Below the pieces are notes generated by a model. It saw only the letters and a program-made list of their open reading frames with translations, ran no database searches and was not told where the DNA came from. From CAWJJM01 sp963843275 (GTDB taxonomy: Bacteria; Acidobacteriota; Thermoanaerobaculia; Multivoradales; JBCCEF01), in the NCBI GenBank assembly GCA_963843275.1, contig CAWJJM010000004.1, positions 1 to 64,000 of the forward strand: DNA of 64,000 nucleotides, read 5' to 3'. Below are positions 1 to 11,404 of this stretch, in pieces. Every line of letters starts with the position of its first letter. Position 1 is the first letter of the stretch. The translations under genes were made by a program, and so were the position numbers.

Positions 1-696
1 GGAGATGCTCTATAGCTTCGGACGCTTCTTGCTGCCACATCTGCCGCTGGATCGGGATGCCACGGTCCTCCAGCTCGGCGACGAGGTGGCGCTCCAGTAC
101 TACCGGTTGGAGCGCGTCTTCTCAGGCGCCATCGAGGTGCGAGGAGGGCGAGCCGGGTTACGCCAACAGCCCTACCGAGGTCGGCACCGGCAAGGCGAAG
201 GACGAGAAGGCACCACTCTCGGAATTGATCGAGGTCCTGAACGAGCGCTTCGGAACAGCCTTCAACGAGGAAGACCGCCTCTTTTTCCAGCAGATCAAGG
301 AAAAGGCCTGCCACGACGACCAGGTCGTCAAAACGGCGCTCGCCAACCCGCTCGACAAGTTCCAGCTCGGCGTCAAGAAGCTCGTCGAGGAGCTGATGAT
401 CGAGCGCATGGGCGAGAATGACGCCATCGTGACGCGCTACATTCTCGGACAAGGAGTTCCAAGGATCTGCCTTTCCGATTCTCGCGCGGGAGATCTTCGA
501 AAATGTCCGCTCGAAGGCTGGCTCCTCCACAGGTGGGGAAGGGAGCCTGCTCAACCTGAATTTGACTGAGGCGGCCTCCCATACCTCCTCGCGCGTCATC
601 AACACAATCGCCTCCGCCGATCCGCCGCTTTGGATCACCGGCCCTCTCGAAGCTCGCCCCTCCCGCTTCGTTCTCACCGGACTGCTCTGGGCCTAA
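1..696 (+). pseudogene. hsdR: Type I restriction enzyme R subunit, C-terminal remnant
   Basis: Only the 3' part of the gene lies in the window. Reading across two frame changes gives a recognisable HsdR C-terminus: ALQYYRLERVFSGAIEV in the first frame, then SPTEVGTGKAKDEKAPLSEL and LNERFGTAFNEEDRLFFQQ in the second, then DKEFQGSAFPILAREIFENV in the third. The shifts lie near 138-142 and 441-448, each looking like one extra base. HsdR is the translocating and cleaving subunit of type I restriction-modification; this piece is the C-terminal helical region, not the motor or nuclease. The final ~50 codons before the stop do not look like HsdR to me and may be unrelated. The gene converges on and overlaps the next one by four bases. 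GC is lower than in downstream genes, consistent with a transferred defence island. Given the many frameshifts nearby, consensus error is as likely as true decay. Confidence 0.8.
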
Positions 697-2226
697 GATG
701 AAATGGGGTTAGGCCCTCCGTGCAGGCTCTTCCCTTGGCGGATTCTCAGGCCAGGCCGATAGAGAAATGGTACGGCATAGGTGCGGCTCTTAGGGTTGAA
801 CTTCAAAAAACCAATCGCGACCAACTCTCCTATCATCTCTTTGTGATCATCAAGTAAGTCGATAAGGCTGCTCTCATCGTGTTCAGCCTTCTGGTTTTCA
901 AAGCGCTCGATGAACGGCCAAAAGTGGGGAAATTCAGCCTTCAAGTAGTTGTCACGCTTATTTAGACATCTGCTGGTGGCCGCCCAAAACGGCCGCTGGA
1001 GAGAGAAGGCAAGTCACCTCCTCGCCGGAGGTTCTAGTAATATTATGTTGCTCGTACTTTGCGTAAGTAATCAGGTCAATCATGTCGCGGGGCGTGATAA
1101 CCCCGTTGGCATCTTCGCAGTGTCGACACAGCCACTCAAGGGTCGGCGACTGTCGCGCGCCCGCGCGCAGTTTCATCGGGAAAATCCGATAAAAACAATC
1201 GAGTCGATAGCCATGGTCTTGGTCGAGGCGCTCCCCATCCACTTCGAACCAGCGCGTTACGAGCGAATCCTTTGCAAAAACCCTCTTCGTAATGAGTTGC
1301 AGAATCTGGTCCCGATTCCACGCAAGACGGGTGAGCATCTGCTCATAACGTGCGTAAGTCCAACAAAACCTTCTGGTGCGTCAGTAACCGACGAGAAGAT
1401 ATCGTCCCGCAAAAAGACTTTGAGCCTCAAGTGTTCGCTCTTGAACGCCTGAGTCGTACTCAACAGGGCCCTCAGAGCGCGTTTCTCGACTTCAGAACGG
1501 CGAGGAAAGGCCTCGTCAAGTCTATCGAGCATCACCCAGAGTCGGAGTCCTGCAGACTCAAGCGCTCTGACGAGGGCTTCATGTATCTCAGCCACAAAAA
1601 TAGGAGTCTTCGCCACCTTGACGCCCGCCTCCGCAAACTCCACTCCAAGAGAAAGGGAGCCCTCTGGTTGGACTCCGCCCTCCACTCGACGAACACGCGG
1701 AAGTTTACTTAGAGCCCACCCAACGAGGGATGGAATTGAAAACGGACGCGCCTGCACCGGAAATCCGTTGTCCGTCGCCACCGAAATGAAGCGGTCGAAC
1801 TTGCTCTTCGCTCTTGAGATGTAGGGCCGATAGGAGGGCGCGCCAAAGAGTTGCGACGTGATGAGCGAAAATATGTATATCCGCCAAAAAGCTCGCGAAC
1901 TCCATCTCGTCGAGTTGCTCAAACTGTGGGCGAAATCGCAAAAAAACAGGATCACCCTTCGTTTCAACTCCCTTGAGCATCGCGAGGCTTTGCCTCTTGA
2001 GAAGCTCAGGAGCTGCATACTCGGTGAGAAGGCGAAAGAGCGCGCTCTTTCCCGATCCCTTTGTTCCGCGGACGATGTCAATGCGATCGGTTACTAGTTC
2101 AAAAAAGACGGCAGTCTCCACACGTGATCTCGTAAAGTAGATTGTCATCCTCGGCGATTGGCGTAACATACCTGGGAGGCTTTCCAGCAGGTTGATGCAG
2201 TGTGCCGGTGCGATAGCTTTCGGCAT
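693..2226 (-). pseudogene. P-loop ATPase resembling the Sll1717 family, frameshifted
   Basis: Starts with ATG at 2226. Residues 54-61 are a Walker A motif, GTKGSGKS, in the context RIDIVRGTKGSGKSALF. Later come VMLDRLDEAFPRRSEVEKRA (Walker B-like DRLDEAF) and LKVFLRDDIFSSVT, a combination I recognise from the P-loop ATPase Sll1717 family. The protein must be joined across at least three shifts: near 1890-1900 (a run of five T on the coding strand where four keeps frame), near 1340, and near 1000-1010. The C-terminal section FPHFWPFIERFENQ is a typical tail. Corrected length is about 510 residues. Proteins of this family are often found in variable or defence regions; the biochemical role is unknown to me. 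It lies tail to tail with the hsdR remnant and shares its lower GC. Family call moderately sure, intact status uncertain. Confidence 0.65.
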
Positions 2227-2660
2227 GAGGTAGTCCTATTCTTTCTTGGCGGCGGGATAGCGGTATCCTAACTTGCGGCGGCGGTGAAGCGCAGCTAGCG
2301 AGTTGGTGAACGAATCCTACTCGGTAGCCGTGAGGATTTCAAGCGCTGAGACTGCAGGCCCTGGGGCCGGCGAGGAAGGATCATTGCGTGGTACGGATAC
2401 GCCTTTTCGATGATGAACGGGGCTTCTACGATTCGCTAGAGATCATGACTATGTTCGCCGTTATTGGAGGCGGCTTGGCCATCTCTGAGGGCGAGCGCTG
2501 GGCGCTTGGCCGTGTTTGCTGGGGAAAATAGGCTGGTCTGTCGATCGGAAGGAGTACAGCCCTCCCACCTTTTTGAGAATCCATCGATCAAGACTGGGTT
2601 GCTCTTGAGTATTATTCCGCTCAGCGATCGTAGATCTTCCCACCACCGGGGCTCCCGCCC
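2227..2660. other. Intergenic stretch at the edge of the defence island
   Basis: About 430 bases between the ATPase start and the GH15 stop codon. Composition changes here from the lower-GC island to the high-GC chromosome. The only open stretch of note is on the plus strand, 2388-2531 (GTG to TAG, 48 codons, beginning VVRIRLFDDERGFYDSLEIM). I do not recognise it and cannot support it as a gene; it could be the tail of a decayed gene. I see no tRNA, clear attachment-site repeat or integrase. Confidence 0.4.
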
Positions 2661-4629
2661 CTACTCCCCCGGCTCCTGCGGCGGCACCTCCCTCTCGAGC
2701 GCCACCGCCGCGGCGATGTGGGAGTAGTGCGTCAGGCCCTGGGGGAAGTTGCCGAGCATCTCGCCGGTGTCGGGGTCGTACTCTTCGGAGAAGAGGCCGA
2801 GGTCGTTGGCGAGGGCCTCGGTTCGCTCGAAGATTTTCTTCGCCTCGTCGCGCTTGCCGGACAGGGCGAGGCATTCGACGAGCCAGAAGGTGCAGGCGAG
2901 GAAGCGGGCTTCGGGGCCGGGGAGGCCGTCGGGGGAGTGGTAGCGGAGGATGAGGCCTTCGGGGGTGGTGAGGTCGCGGCGGATGCGCTCGACGGTGCGG
3001 ACCATGCGGGGGTCGTCGTAGGCGACGAAGTCGACGCGGGGGAGGAGCAGGAGGGCGGCGTCGACCTCGTCGCGGCCGAAGTCGCGGACGAAGGTGCCGG
3101 CGGCGGGGTCGTAGCCCTGGGTCTCGATGGCGCTGCGGATCTCGTCGCGGCCGGCGTGCCAGCGGTCGAGCGGGGCGTCGTGGCCGCAGCTCTCGGCGAG
3201 GCGGATGCCGCGGTCGACGGCGGCCCAGCACATGGCCTTCGAGTGGACGAAGTGGTGGTCGGCGTCGCGCACCTCCCAGATGCCGCGGTCGGGGTGCGAC
3301 CAGATCTGGAGCGCCGTCTCGACGACGTCGCGCAGGAAGCGCCAGTAGTCCGCGTCGGGGACGCGGCCGCGCTGGGCGGCGCGCCAGGCGAGCTCGAGCA
3401 GGTGGCCGTAGGTGTCCATCTGGAGCTGGCGGTAGGCGCGGTTGCCGATGCGCACCGGGCGCGAGCCGCGGTAGCCGTCGAGGTGGTCGAGCTCGATCTC
3501 GGGCAGCAGGTGCTCGCCGCCGATGCCGTAGAGCGGCTGGATCTCGTCGCCCGAGCCCGCCGTGGTGCGCTCCACGAAGTAGCGGAAGCCGTCGGCCTCG
3601 GCCGCGAAGCCGAGCTGGTCGAGCGAGCCGAGGACGAAGGCGGAGTCGCGGATCCAGGTGAAGCGGTAGTCCCAGTTGCGCGCCCCCCCCACCGCCTCGG
3701 GGAGCGAGGTGGTGGCGGCGGCGGCGATGGCGCCGGTCGGGGCGTTGACCAGGCCGCGCAGCACCATCGCCGAGCGCAGGATCGCCGGCCGGCGGGCCTC
3801 GGCCTCGGCCTGCGAGCACCAGGCGCGCCACCAGTCGAGGGTCTCGTCGAGCCGGTCGTCGAGGGCGTCGACGGAGGGCCGCGGCGGCAGCTCGGGGTAG
3901 ACCTCCTCCGGGCGGACGAAGCCGATCCCCAGGCGGCGGCAGTCGCCCGGCCCGAGCCGCACCCGGCCGGTCAGGGCGTGGAGGTCCTCGGCGACCGCGA
4001 GGTCGAGGTCGGTGACCAGCAGCAGCCCCGAGTCGCCGCCCACCGCGGTGAAGAACCCCTCGCCGTGGTCGCGCATCCAGGGCTTGGTGGAGCCGTAGTC
4101 GAAGCGCGGCACCACCTCGACGGCGAGCTCCACCTCGCCCTCGACCCCCTCGACGAAGCGCAGGAGCTGGCGGCGGGGGTGCTCGCGGCCGCCGGCGCGC
4201 ATCGCCAGGGCGTCGACCAGCCGCACGCGGCCGCCGTCGGTGGTGAAGACGGTCTCCAGCACCAGCGTGTCCTCGAGGTAGCGGCGGGTGGCGCGGTGCG
4301 GCGCCGGCGGGGGCGATCTGGCACCAGCCGCCGCGCTCCCAGTCGAGCAGGCGCCCGAAGACGCTGTCGCGGTCGAGCCGCGGCAGGCAGTACCAGTCGA
4401 CCGAGCCGCCGCGGGAGACCAGGGCGGCCGAGTGGCAGTCGGAGAGGTAGGCGTAGTCGGCGATCGGCGGGTAGCGGCGCGCGCCGGGCGAGGCGGCGAC
4501 GTCGCGCTCCGGCTCCCCGGGCGTGCCCTCGCCCGGGCCCCCGGCGTCGCCGGCGTCCCCGGCGTGCCGGGCCACCCCCACCGCCTCGGCGTCGCGCACC
4601 CGCTCCTCGCCTCGGTCGCGCTCGCTCAT
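2661..4629 (-). CDS. Glycoside hydrolase family 15 protein (glucoamylase/trehalase-like), one frameshift
   Basis: Predicted to release glucose from alpha-glucans or to split trehalose by the inverting GH15 mechanism. The N-terminal part, from ATG at 4629, carries PIADYAYLSDCHSAALVSR and SVDWYCLPRLDRDSVFGRLL, the usual start of this cytosolic GH15 subfamily. The (alpha/alpha)6 barrel follows: RNWDYRFTWIRDSAFVLGSL, then GIWEVRDADHHFVHSKAMCW with the expected catalytic glutamate in GIWEVR, and near the end GLFSEEYDPDTGEMLGNFPQ with the second catalytic region. No signal peptide is seen. The two halves are in different frames: about two bases are missing near 4295-4305 (APRATRRYLEDTLV is restored by adding them). 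Corrected length is about 656 residues, normal for the family. It stands alone, divergent from the cold-shock gene. Substrate cannot be told from sequence. Confidence 0.85.
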
Positions 4630-4715
4630 CGGCCGATGCTCTCACGGGGCGGCCGGCCGCGGTGCGAATCGGCCTCCGGCGCGGCGGCCTCGGGAATGGC
4701 CGTCTTGCGAGAATG

Positions 4716-4724
4716 TGTTATACG
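4716..4724 (+). promoter_or_regulatory. Extended -10 promoter candidate for the cold-shock gene
   Basis: TGT followed by TATACG is an extended -10 element about 150 bases upstream of the cold-shock start codon; no good -35 is seen. Transcription from about 4731 would give a leader near 140 nt, typical of cspA-type genes. The leader contains a small perfect hairpin, GGGGG-ATTCA-CCCCC, at 4782-4796. Confidence 0.4.
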
Positions 4725-4871
4725 GTCATCACGCCGTTGGCGGGCGGGCAAGTGTCCCGCGGCCGGCGACGAGGATCCAGAGGGGGATTCACCCCCGAGC
4801 ACACCGAACGTCGGATGGTACGAATTTCCGCTCTCCGACCCCAGGTTTGCAGCAACGAACAGGAGCAGGAA

Positions 4872-5078
4872 ATGAGTACCACCGGTACCGTGAAGTGGTT
4901 CAACGACACGAAGGGCTTCGGCTTCATCACCCCCGAGGACGGCAGCAAGGATTGCTTCGTCCACCACTCGGCCATCCAGGGCGGCGGCTTCAAGAGCCTC
5001 GCCGAGGGTGAGCGGGTGGAGTTCGACGTGGTCCAGGGCCAGAAGGGCCCGGCCGCGGAGAACGTCCGCAAGGTCTGA
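4872..5078 (+). CDS. csp: Cold-shock protein, CspA family
   Basis: A 68-residue single cold-shock domain that binds single-stranded RNA/DNA, melts RNA structure, and usually acts as an RNA chaperone at low temperature or during growth. The sequence shows the N-terminal TGTVKWFNDTKGFGFITPED with the RNP1 core KGFGFI, then DCFVHHSAI with RNP2 (VFVHH-type), then GERVEFDVVQGQKGPAA, covering the whole OB fold. ATG at 4872 is preceded by an AGGAGCAGGA ribosome site. It has a long leader, a promoter candidate at 4716, and a strong terminator right after the stop, so it is a single-gene unit. No frameshift is present although flanking genes have them. Confidence 0.97.
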   Translation: MSTTGTVKWFNDTKGFGFITPEDGSKDCFVHHSAIQGGGFKSLAEGERVEFDVVQGQKGPAAENVRKV

Positions 5079-5104
5079 GCCACTCGCAACGCAGTCGACG
5101 GAAA

Positions 5105-5142
5105 GGGCCGTCCCGAGCGATCGGGGCGGCCCTTTTCTTTCT
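5105..5142 (+). terminator. Rho-independent terminator after the cold-shock gene
   Basis: An 11-bp stem (GGGCCGTCCCG pairing with CGGGGCGGCCC, one G-U pair) with loop AGCGAT, followed by TTTTCTTTCT. It starts 27 bases after the stop codon. The 5' side is A-rich (GGAAAGGG), so it may also stop transcripts arriving from the convergent antiporter gene. Confidence 0.9.
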
Positions 5143-5245
5143 GCCACGCACGCCCCGGACGCCGCCGGCCGCCGCCCTGGCGAGTGCGGTGGAACGCGAT
5201 CGGTGCCGTGTCCCGGGCGCATCGTGCGCCTCGCGACGCGGGGGG

Positions 5246-6507
5246 TCACGCCACCGGCTCCGCGGGCTCGGGCTCGCCGCCCGCCTCGCCGCCGGCGGGG
5301 CGCTCGCTCGCCAGGTCCGCCTCCCCCGCTCCCTTGCCCTCCCGCTCCTCGCGGCCGCGGAACCAGCGCGCCACCACCACGTCGGTCGAGGAGTGGGCGA
5401 CCATCGAGGCGGCGATGACGATCGCCATCAGGTGGAAGACGTGGCCGGCGCCTTCGCCGCCCGAGCGCAGGATGAGGATGCCGTAGACCACCGAGGCGAA
5501 GCCCTTGGGCCCGAACCAGGCGGCGGCCACCTTCTCGTGCCAGTCCATGCCGCTGCCGGCGAGCGCGATCCACAGGCGCCACCGGGCGCGCCAGCACCAG
5601 GGCGAGCGGCACGAACGCCCAGTCGCCCCAGCCGAGGTTGGAGAAGAAGGCGGGGCGCGACAGGGCGCCGAACAGCAGCAGGGCGCCGAGCTTGAGGATC
5701 TCGGCCAGGATCTCGCCGAAGCGGTGGAACTCGCGGCGCGCCTTGTCGTGGACGCTGGCCACGGTGATGCCGGCGGCGAAGGCGGCGAGGAAGGGGTTGG
5801 CGTGGGTGATGGCGGCGGCGGTGAAGACCAGCAGGCCGATCGAGCACGCCGAACAGCGGCTCGTAGACCTGGTCGGCGGCGAAGCGCTTGCGCTGCTCGA
5901 GCCAGGCGGCGCCCCACGGGGACGACCACGCCGAGGGCGATCCCGACGGACGACCTCGAGGCCGAGCGGCGCCGTAGTGCGCCGCCTCGCCGCCGGCGAA
6001 GGCGACGAGGATCACCACCACCGGCAGGGCCAGGCCGTCGTTGAGGCCCGCTCTCCACGTTGAGCAGCTCGCGCAGCCGCCGCGGCACCTCCTCGCGCCC
6101 GACCAGCGCCGAGGCGAACACCGGGTCGGTGGGCGCCAGGGCGGCGCCGATGAGCAGCGAGAGGACCCAGGGCAGGCCGCTGAGCCAGTGGGCCAGCAGC
6201 CGCCGTCACCAGCATGGTCAACGGCATGCCGAACAGCAGCGCCCGCCCCGGCAGCCTCCAGGCCTTGGCCAGCTCCTTGACGCCCACCCGCATGCCGTCG
6301 GTGAACAGCACCGCGAACAGCGCCACCTCGGCGATCCGCTGCACCGGCTCGTCGCCCCCCTCGAGCGGGATGAGGTCGAGTCACGCCGCCGGCCAGGAAC
6401 CCGACGACGAGGAACAGCACCGCCGTCGACAGCACGCTGCGGCTGGCGTACTCGGAGACGAGGACCGCCACCAGCAGCGTGGCGGCGAAGAGGAACAGCG
6501 TCGTCAT
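5246..6507 (-). CDS. Monovalent cation:proton antiporter (CPA family), several frameshifts
   Basis: Membrane exchanger of Na+ or K+ for H+. ATG at 6507 opens a hydrophobic segment (LFLFAATLLVAVLVSEYA), and pieces of a CPA core can be read across frames: LIPLEGGDEPVQRIAEVALF, FAVLFTDGMRV, ALAPTDPVFASALVGREEVP with the ion-binding-region TDP, LLNVESGLNDGLALPVVVIL with the ND-type motif, and FGVLGLLVFTAAAITHANPF. The C-terminal part (ASVVYGILILRSG, VAHSSTDVVVARWF) resembles NhaP-type exchangers. At least six small indels break it, for example an extra T near 6380, an extra base near 6202 and 6045, and four extra bases near 5840. Corrected length is about 415-420 residues. It follows ctaF by 46 bases on the same strand and may be the last gene of the respiratory operon. 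Confidence 0.8.
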
Positions 6508-6553
6508 CCGCTGCGCTCAGGCGAGATCGAGGACGAGGCGGAGGCGGAGGAGC

Positions 6554-6865
6554 CTACTTCCCCGGGATGATCCCCCGCGTGAAGTAGTCCGACAGGGTGA
6601 TCCCCACCAGGATCAGGAAGAACACCACCCCGGAGAGCACGGTCAGGGCGGTGAGCCGGCCGCTGTACTTGACGTGCATGAAGATGGTGATCACCAGGAC
6701 CGCCTTGATGACGGCGATGCCCAGCATGACGATGTCGTTCATCAGCAGCACGCCGGTGTAGGTCGACAGGTCGACGAAGGCGGCCGCCACGGTGAGCGCG
6801 GTCAGCGCCAGCAGGCAGAGGAAGACCGTGACGTAGGTTCGGGGCTGGACGACGTGCAGCGACAT
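6554..6865 (-). CDS. ctaF: Cytochrome c oxidase subunit IV (caa3-type, CtaF/COX4_pro)
   Basis: A 103-residue membrane protein with three predicted helices, beginning MSLHVVQPRTYVTVFLCLLA and containing MLGIAVIKAVLVITIFMHVK, the characteristic COX4_pro segment, and ending SDYFTRGIIPGK. It is a small accessory subunit of the aa3/caa3 oxidase. The start at 6865 has a GAGGAG ribosome site ten bases upstream; longer in-frame starts would run into the hairpin repeat between this gene and ctaE. Gene order and family fit the oxidase cluster. No frameshift is seen. Confidence 0.92.
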   Translation of the reverse strand: MSLHVVQPRTYVTVFLCLLALTALTVAAAFVDLSTYTGVLLMNDIVMLGIAVIKAVLVITIFMHVKYSGRLTALTVLSGVVFFLILVGITLSDYFTRGIIPGK

Positions 6866-6880
6866 ACCGGTCTCCTCGTG

Positions 6881-7036
6881 TAGCCGTCCGGAAATAGGGT
6901 GTCGCACCGAGAGCGCCGCTGCGCCGCGGCAGCAAGGCGCGCGACTGAGGCAGACCCACAGGTCTGCCGCAGGGAGCGCAACGCCGCTGCCGTGGATGCA
7001 GCGGTGGTCGAATGCAACCGTATCTCCGGACGGCTG
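6881..7036 (-). repeat. Long imperfect hairpin repeat element (copy A)
   Basis: Fills the gap between ctaE and ctaF. The outer arms 6881-6896 and 7021-7036 are inverted copies matching at 14 of 16 positions around TCCGGACGGCT. At the centre is a perfect 8-bp stem, GGCAGACC (6949-6956) with loop CACA and GGTCTGCC (6961-6968). On the minus strand the flanks read CTGCGG-stem-CTCAGTCGCGCGCCTTGC, which closely resembles the element at 21195-21319 apart from the stem. This looks like a REP/MITE-like mobile hairpin or a structured RNA inside the operon transcript. Confidence 0.65.
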
Positions 7037-7039
7037 CAC

Positions 7040-7735
7040 TCAGTGACGTCCGATGAGGTAGAGCAACGGGAAGAGGAAGATCCAGATGATGTCCACGAAG
7101 TGCCAGTACAGGCCCGACACCTCGATCGGATTGTGGTAGGCGGCGTTGTAGCGCCCCTTCCACGCCGGCACCAGCAGGGCGGCGAGCACCCCGATGCCGA
7201 TGATCATGTGCAGGGCGTGCAGCCCGGTCATGGCGAAGTAGAGCGAGTAGAACTGCTCCGCCGTCCGCCGGGTGCGGCCCGTCCCACTGGAACGACGCCC
7301 CGGGCACGTGGTGGTGGTGGAACTTCTCGGCGTACTCGTCGGCCTTGATGCCGAGGAAGACCATGCCCAGGAACATGGTCACCAGCAGGAAGCCGACGAT
7401 CGCCTTGCGCCGCCCGGTCTGCGCCGCCCACACCGCCATCGCCATGGTCAGCGACGAGGCGATCAGCACCGCCGTGTTGACGGCGCCCAGGGTGATGTCG
7501 AGCTCGTGGCTGGCCTCGGCGAAGCCGGCGATGTGCGGCCGCCGGTAGATCAGGTAGGTGCAGAACAGCCCGCCGAAGAACATGATCTCGGTGACCAGGA
7601 ACACCCACATCCCGAGCGACGACGCCTCCTTCTGCTGCTCGAGGGTGTCGAAGTGGTGGCGCAGCGCCGGGTGGTGCTCGGCGTGCGGCGTGTGCGGGTG
7701 CGGGCGCCCGGCGCCGGGCCGTGGTCGCGTGCCCG

Positions 7736-7743
<8 letters not shown>
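7040..7743 (-). CDS. ctaE: Cytochrome c oxidase subunit III, frameshifted
   Basis: Seven-helix oxidase subunit without redox centres, part of the heme-copper oxidase complex. The ATG at 7743 overlaps the ctaD stop. Conserved stretches are SSLGMWVFLVTEIMFFGGLF, ELDITLGAVNTAVLIASSLT, and, in another frame, AMTGLHALHMIIGIGVLAAL and LYWHFVDIIWIFLFPLLYLI, which include the expected subunit III H/E-rich helices. Frame changes are needed near 7725 (N-terminus: about two extra bases and one missing) and near 7262 (one extra G restores the GEQFYSLYFAM junction). Corrected length is about 234 residues, usual for the family. It is co-transcribed with ctaC, ctaD and ctaF. Confidence 0.9.
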
Positions 7744-10428
<2,685 letters not shown>

Positions 10429-10430
10429 GT

Positions 10431-11321
10431 TCAGGCGGTCCTCGCGGCGCCGTCGGCGCCCTTCTTCGCCCGCCGCTCGCGGCGCAGCATGAGGACGACG
10501 AACCCGCCCACCAGCAGCACCGTCACGCCGCCGCCGGCGCGCACCAGGTTCCAGGTGGCGGCGCTGTAGCGGCCGGTGGCCGGGTCGTAGTGGAAGCAGT
10601 AGAGCAGCACGTCGTCGATCGGGTTGCCGATCCTGCCGTCGGCGGCCTCGACCAGCCCCAGGCGCAGGTCGTTGGGGGCGTGCTCGGTGCCGTAGAAGTA
10701 GCGCGCGATGCCGCCGTCGGGCGTCAGCAGCACGATGCCGGCGGCGTGCGCGTACTGGTCGGTCTTCGGGTCGTAGACGTAGCGGAACCCGATGGCGTCC
10801 ATCAGCGGCTCGATCTGGTCCTCGTCGCCGGTGAGGAAGTGCCAGCCCGCGGCCGCCCCCTCGCGCCCGTAGCGCGGCAGGTAGCGCTCCTTGGCGTGGC
10901 GGGCGGTCTCCGGCGTCTCGCCGGGGTCGAACGAGACGCTGAGCACCTCGAACTCGTCGCCGGCCGAGAAGGTCAGCGGCTTGAGGCTCTGCGCCAGCCC
11001 GGAGAGGGTCAGGTCGCAGAGCATCGGGCACTCGTAGTAGACCGGCGCCAGCACCACCGGCCGGCCGGCCCGGAAGTAGTCGCCCAGGCGCACCCGGGCG
11101 CCGCTCTCGTCGCGGAACACCAGGTCGAGCGGCACCGTGCCGCCCAGCTTCTGGTCGAAGCCGACCTTGGCGAGCGGCCCCGGCAGGCCCGACGCCTGGT
11201 TGGCGGGGTCGACGCCGGCCGCCGGTGGTTGGGCCGCCGCCGGCGGCGCCGCGTTCAGCGCCGACGCCAGCAGGGCGGCCCCGAGGCCGGCCCGGCGAAG
11301 CTCTCTCACCACTCGCTGCAC
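10431..11321 (-). CDS. sco: SCO1/SenC family protein (copper delivery to CuA)
   Basis: Thioredoxin-fold protein that helps insert copper into the CuA site of oxidase subunit II. The sequence has an N-terminal hydrophobic region (GLGAALLASALNAAPPAAAA-type signal), then VVLAPVYYECPMLCDLTLSG with the copper-binding CPMLC pair, DEFEVLSVSFDPGETPETA, and the conserved histidine region near FYGTEHAPNDLRL. A C-terminal helix (GGGVTVLLVGGFVVLMLRRE) anchors it, so both ends may touch the membrane. I chose GTG at 11321 because GGAGGGG sits four bases upstream; 296 residues. It lies two bases from ctaC, its likely client, and downstream of ACIII genes. It differs clearly from the second SCO protein at 23333. 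Confidence 0.9.
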   Translation of the reverse strand: MQRVVRELRRAGLGAALLASALNAAPPAAAQPPAAGVDPANQASGLPGPLAKVGFDQKLGGTVPLDLVFRDESGARVRLGDYFRAGRPVVLAPVYYECPMLCDLTLSGLAQSLKPLTFSAGDEFEVLSVSFDPGETPETARHAKERYLPRYGREGAAAGWHFLTGDEDQIEPLMDAIGFRYVYDPKTDQYAHAAGIVLLTPDGGIARYFYGTEHAPNDLRLGLVEAADGRIGNPIDDVLLYCFHYDPATGRYSAATWNLVRAGGGVTVLLVGGFVVLMLRRERRAKKGADGAARTA

Positions 11322-11404
11322 ACGCCCCTCCGTCTGCGGGCGGCGGCGCGCGGGTCCCCGCCCGCCGCCGGCGCCGCCCTCGGTTTCGATGACCCGGAGC
11401 GCCT

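Noticed and set aside
2718..5078. 786-codon open frame antisense to the GH15 gene ending in the cold-shock domain
   Set aside because: High-GC shadow; only its last 68 codons, from the ATG at 4872, are a real protein.
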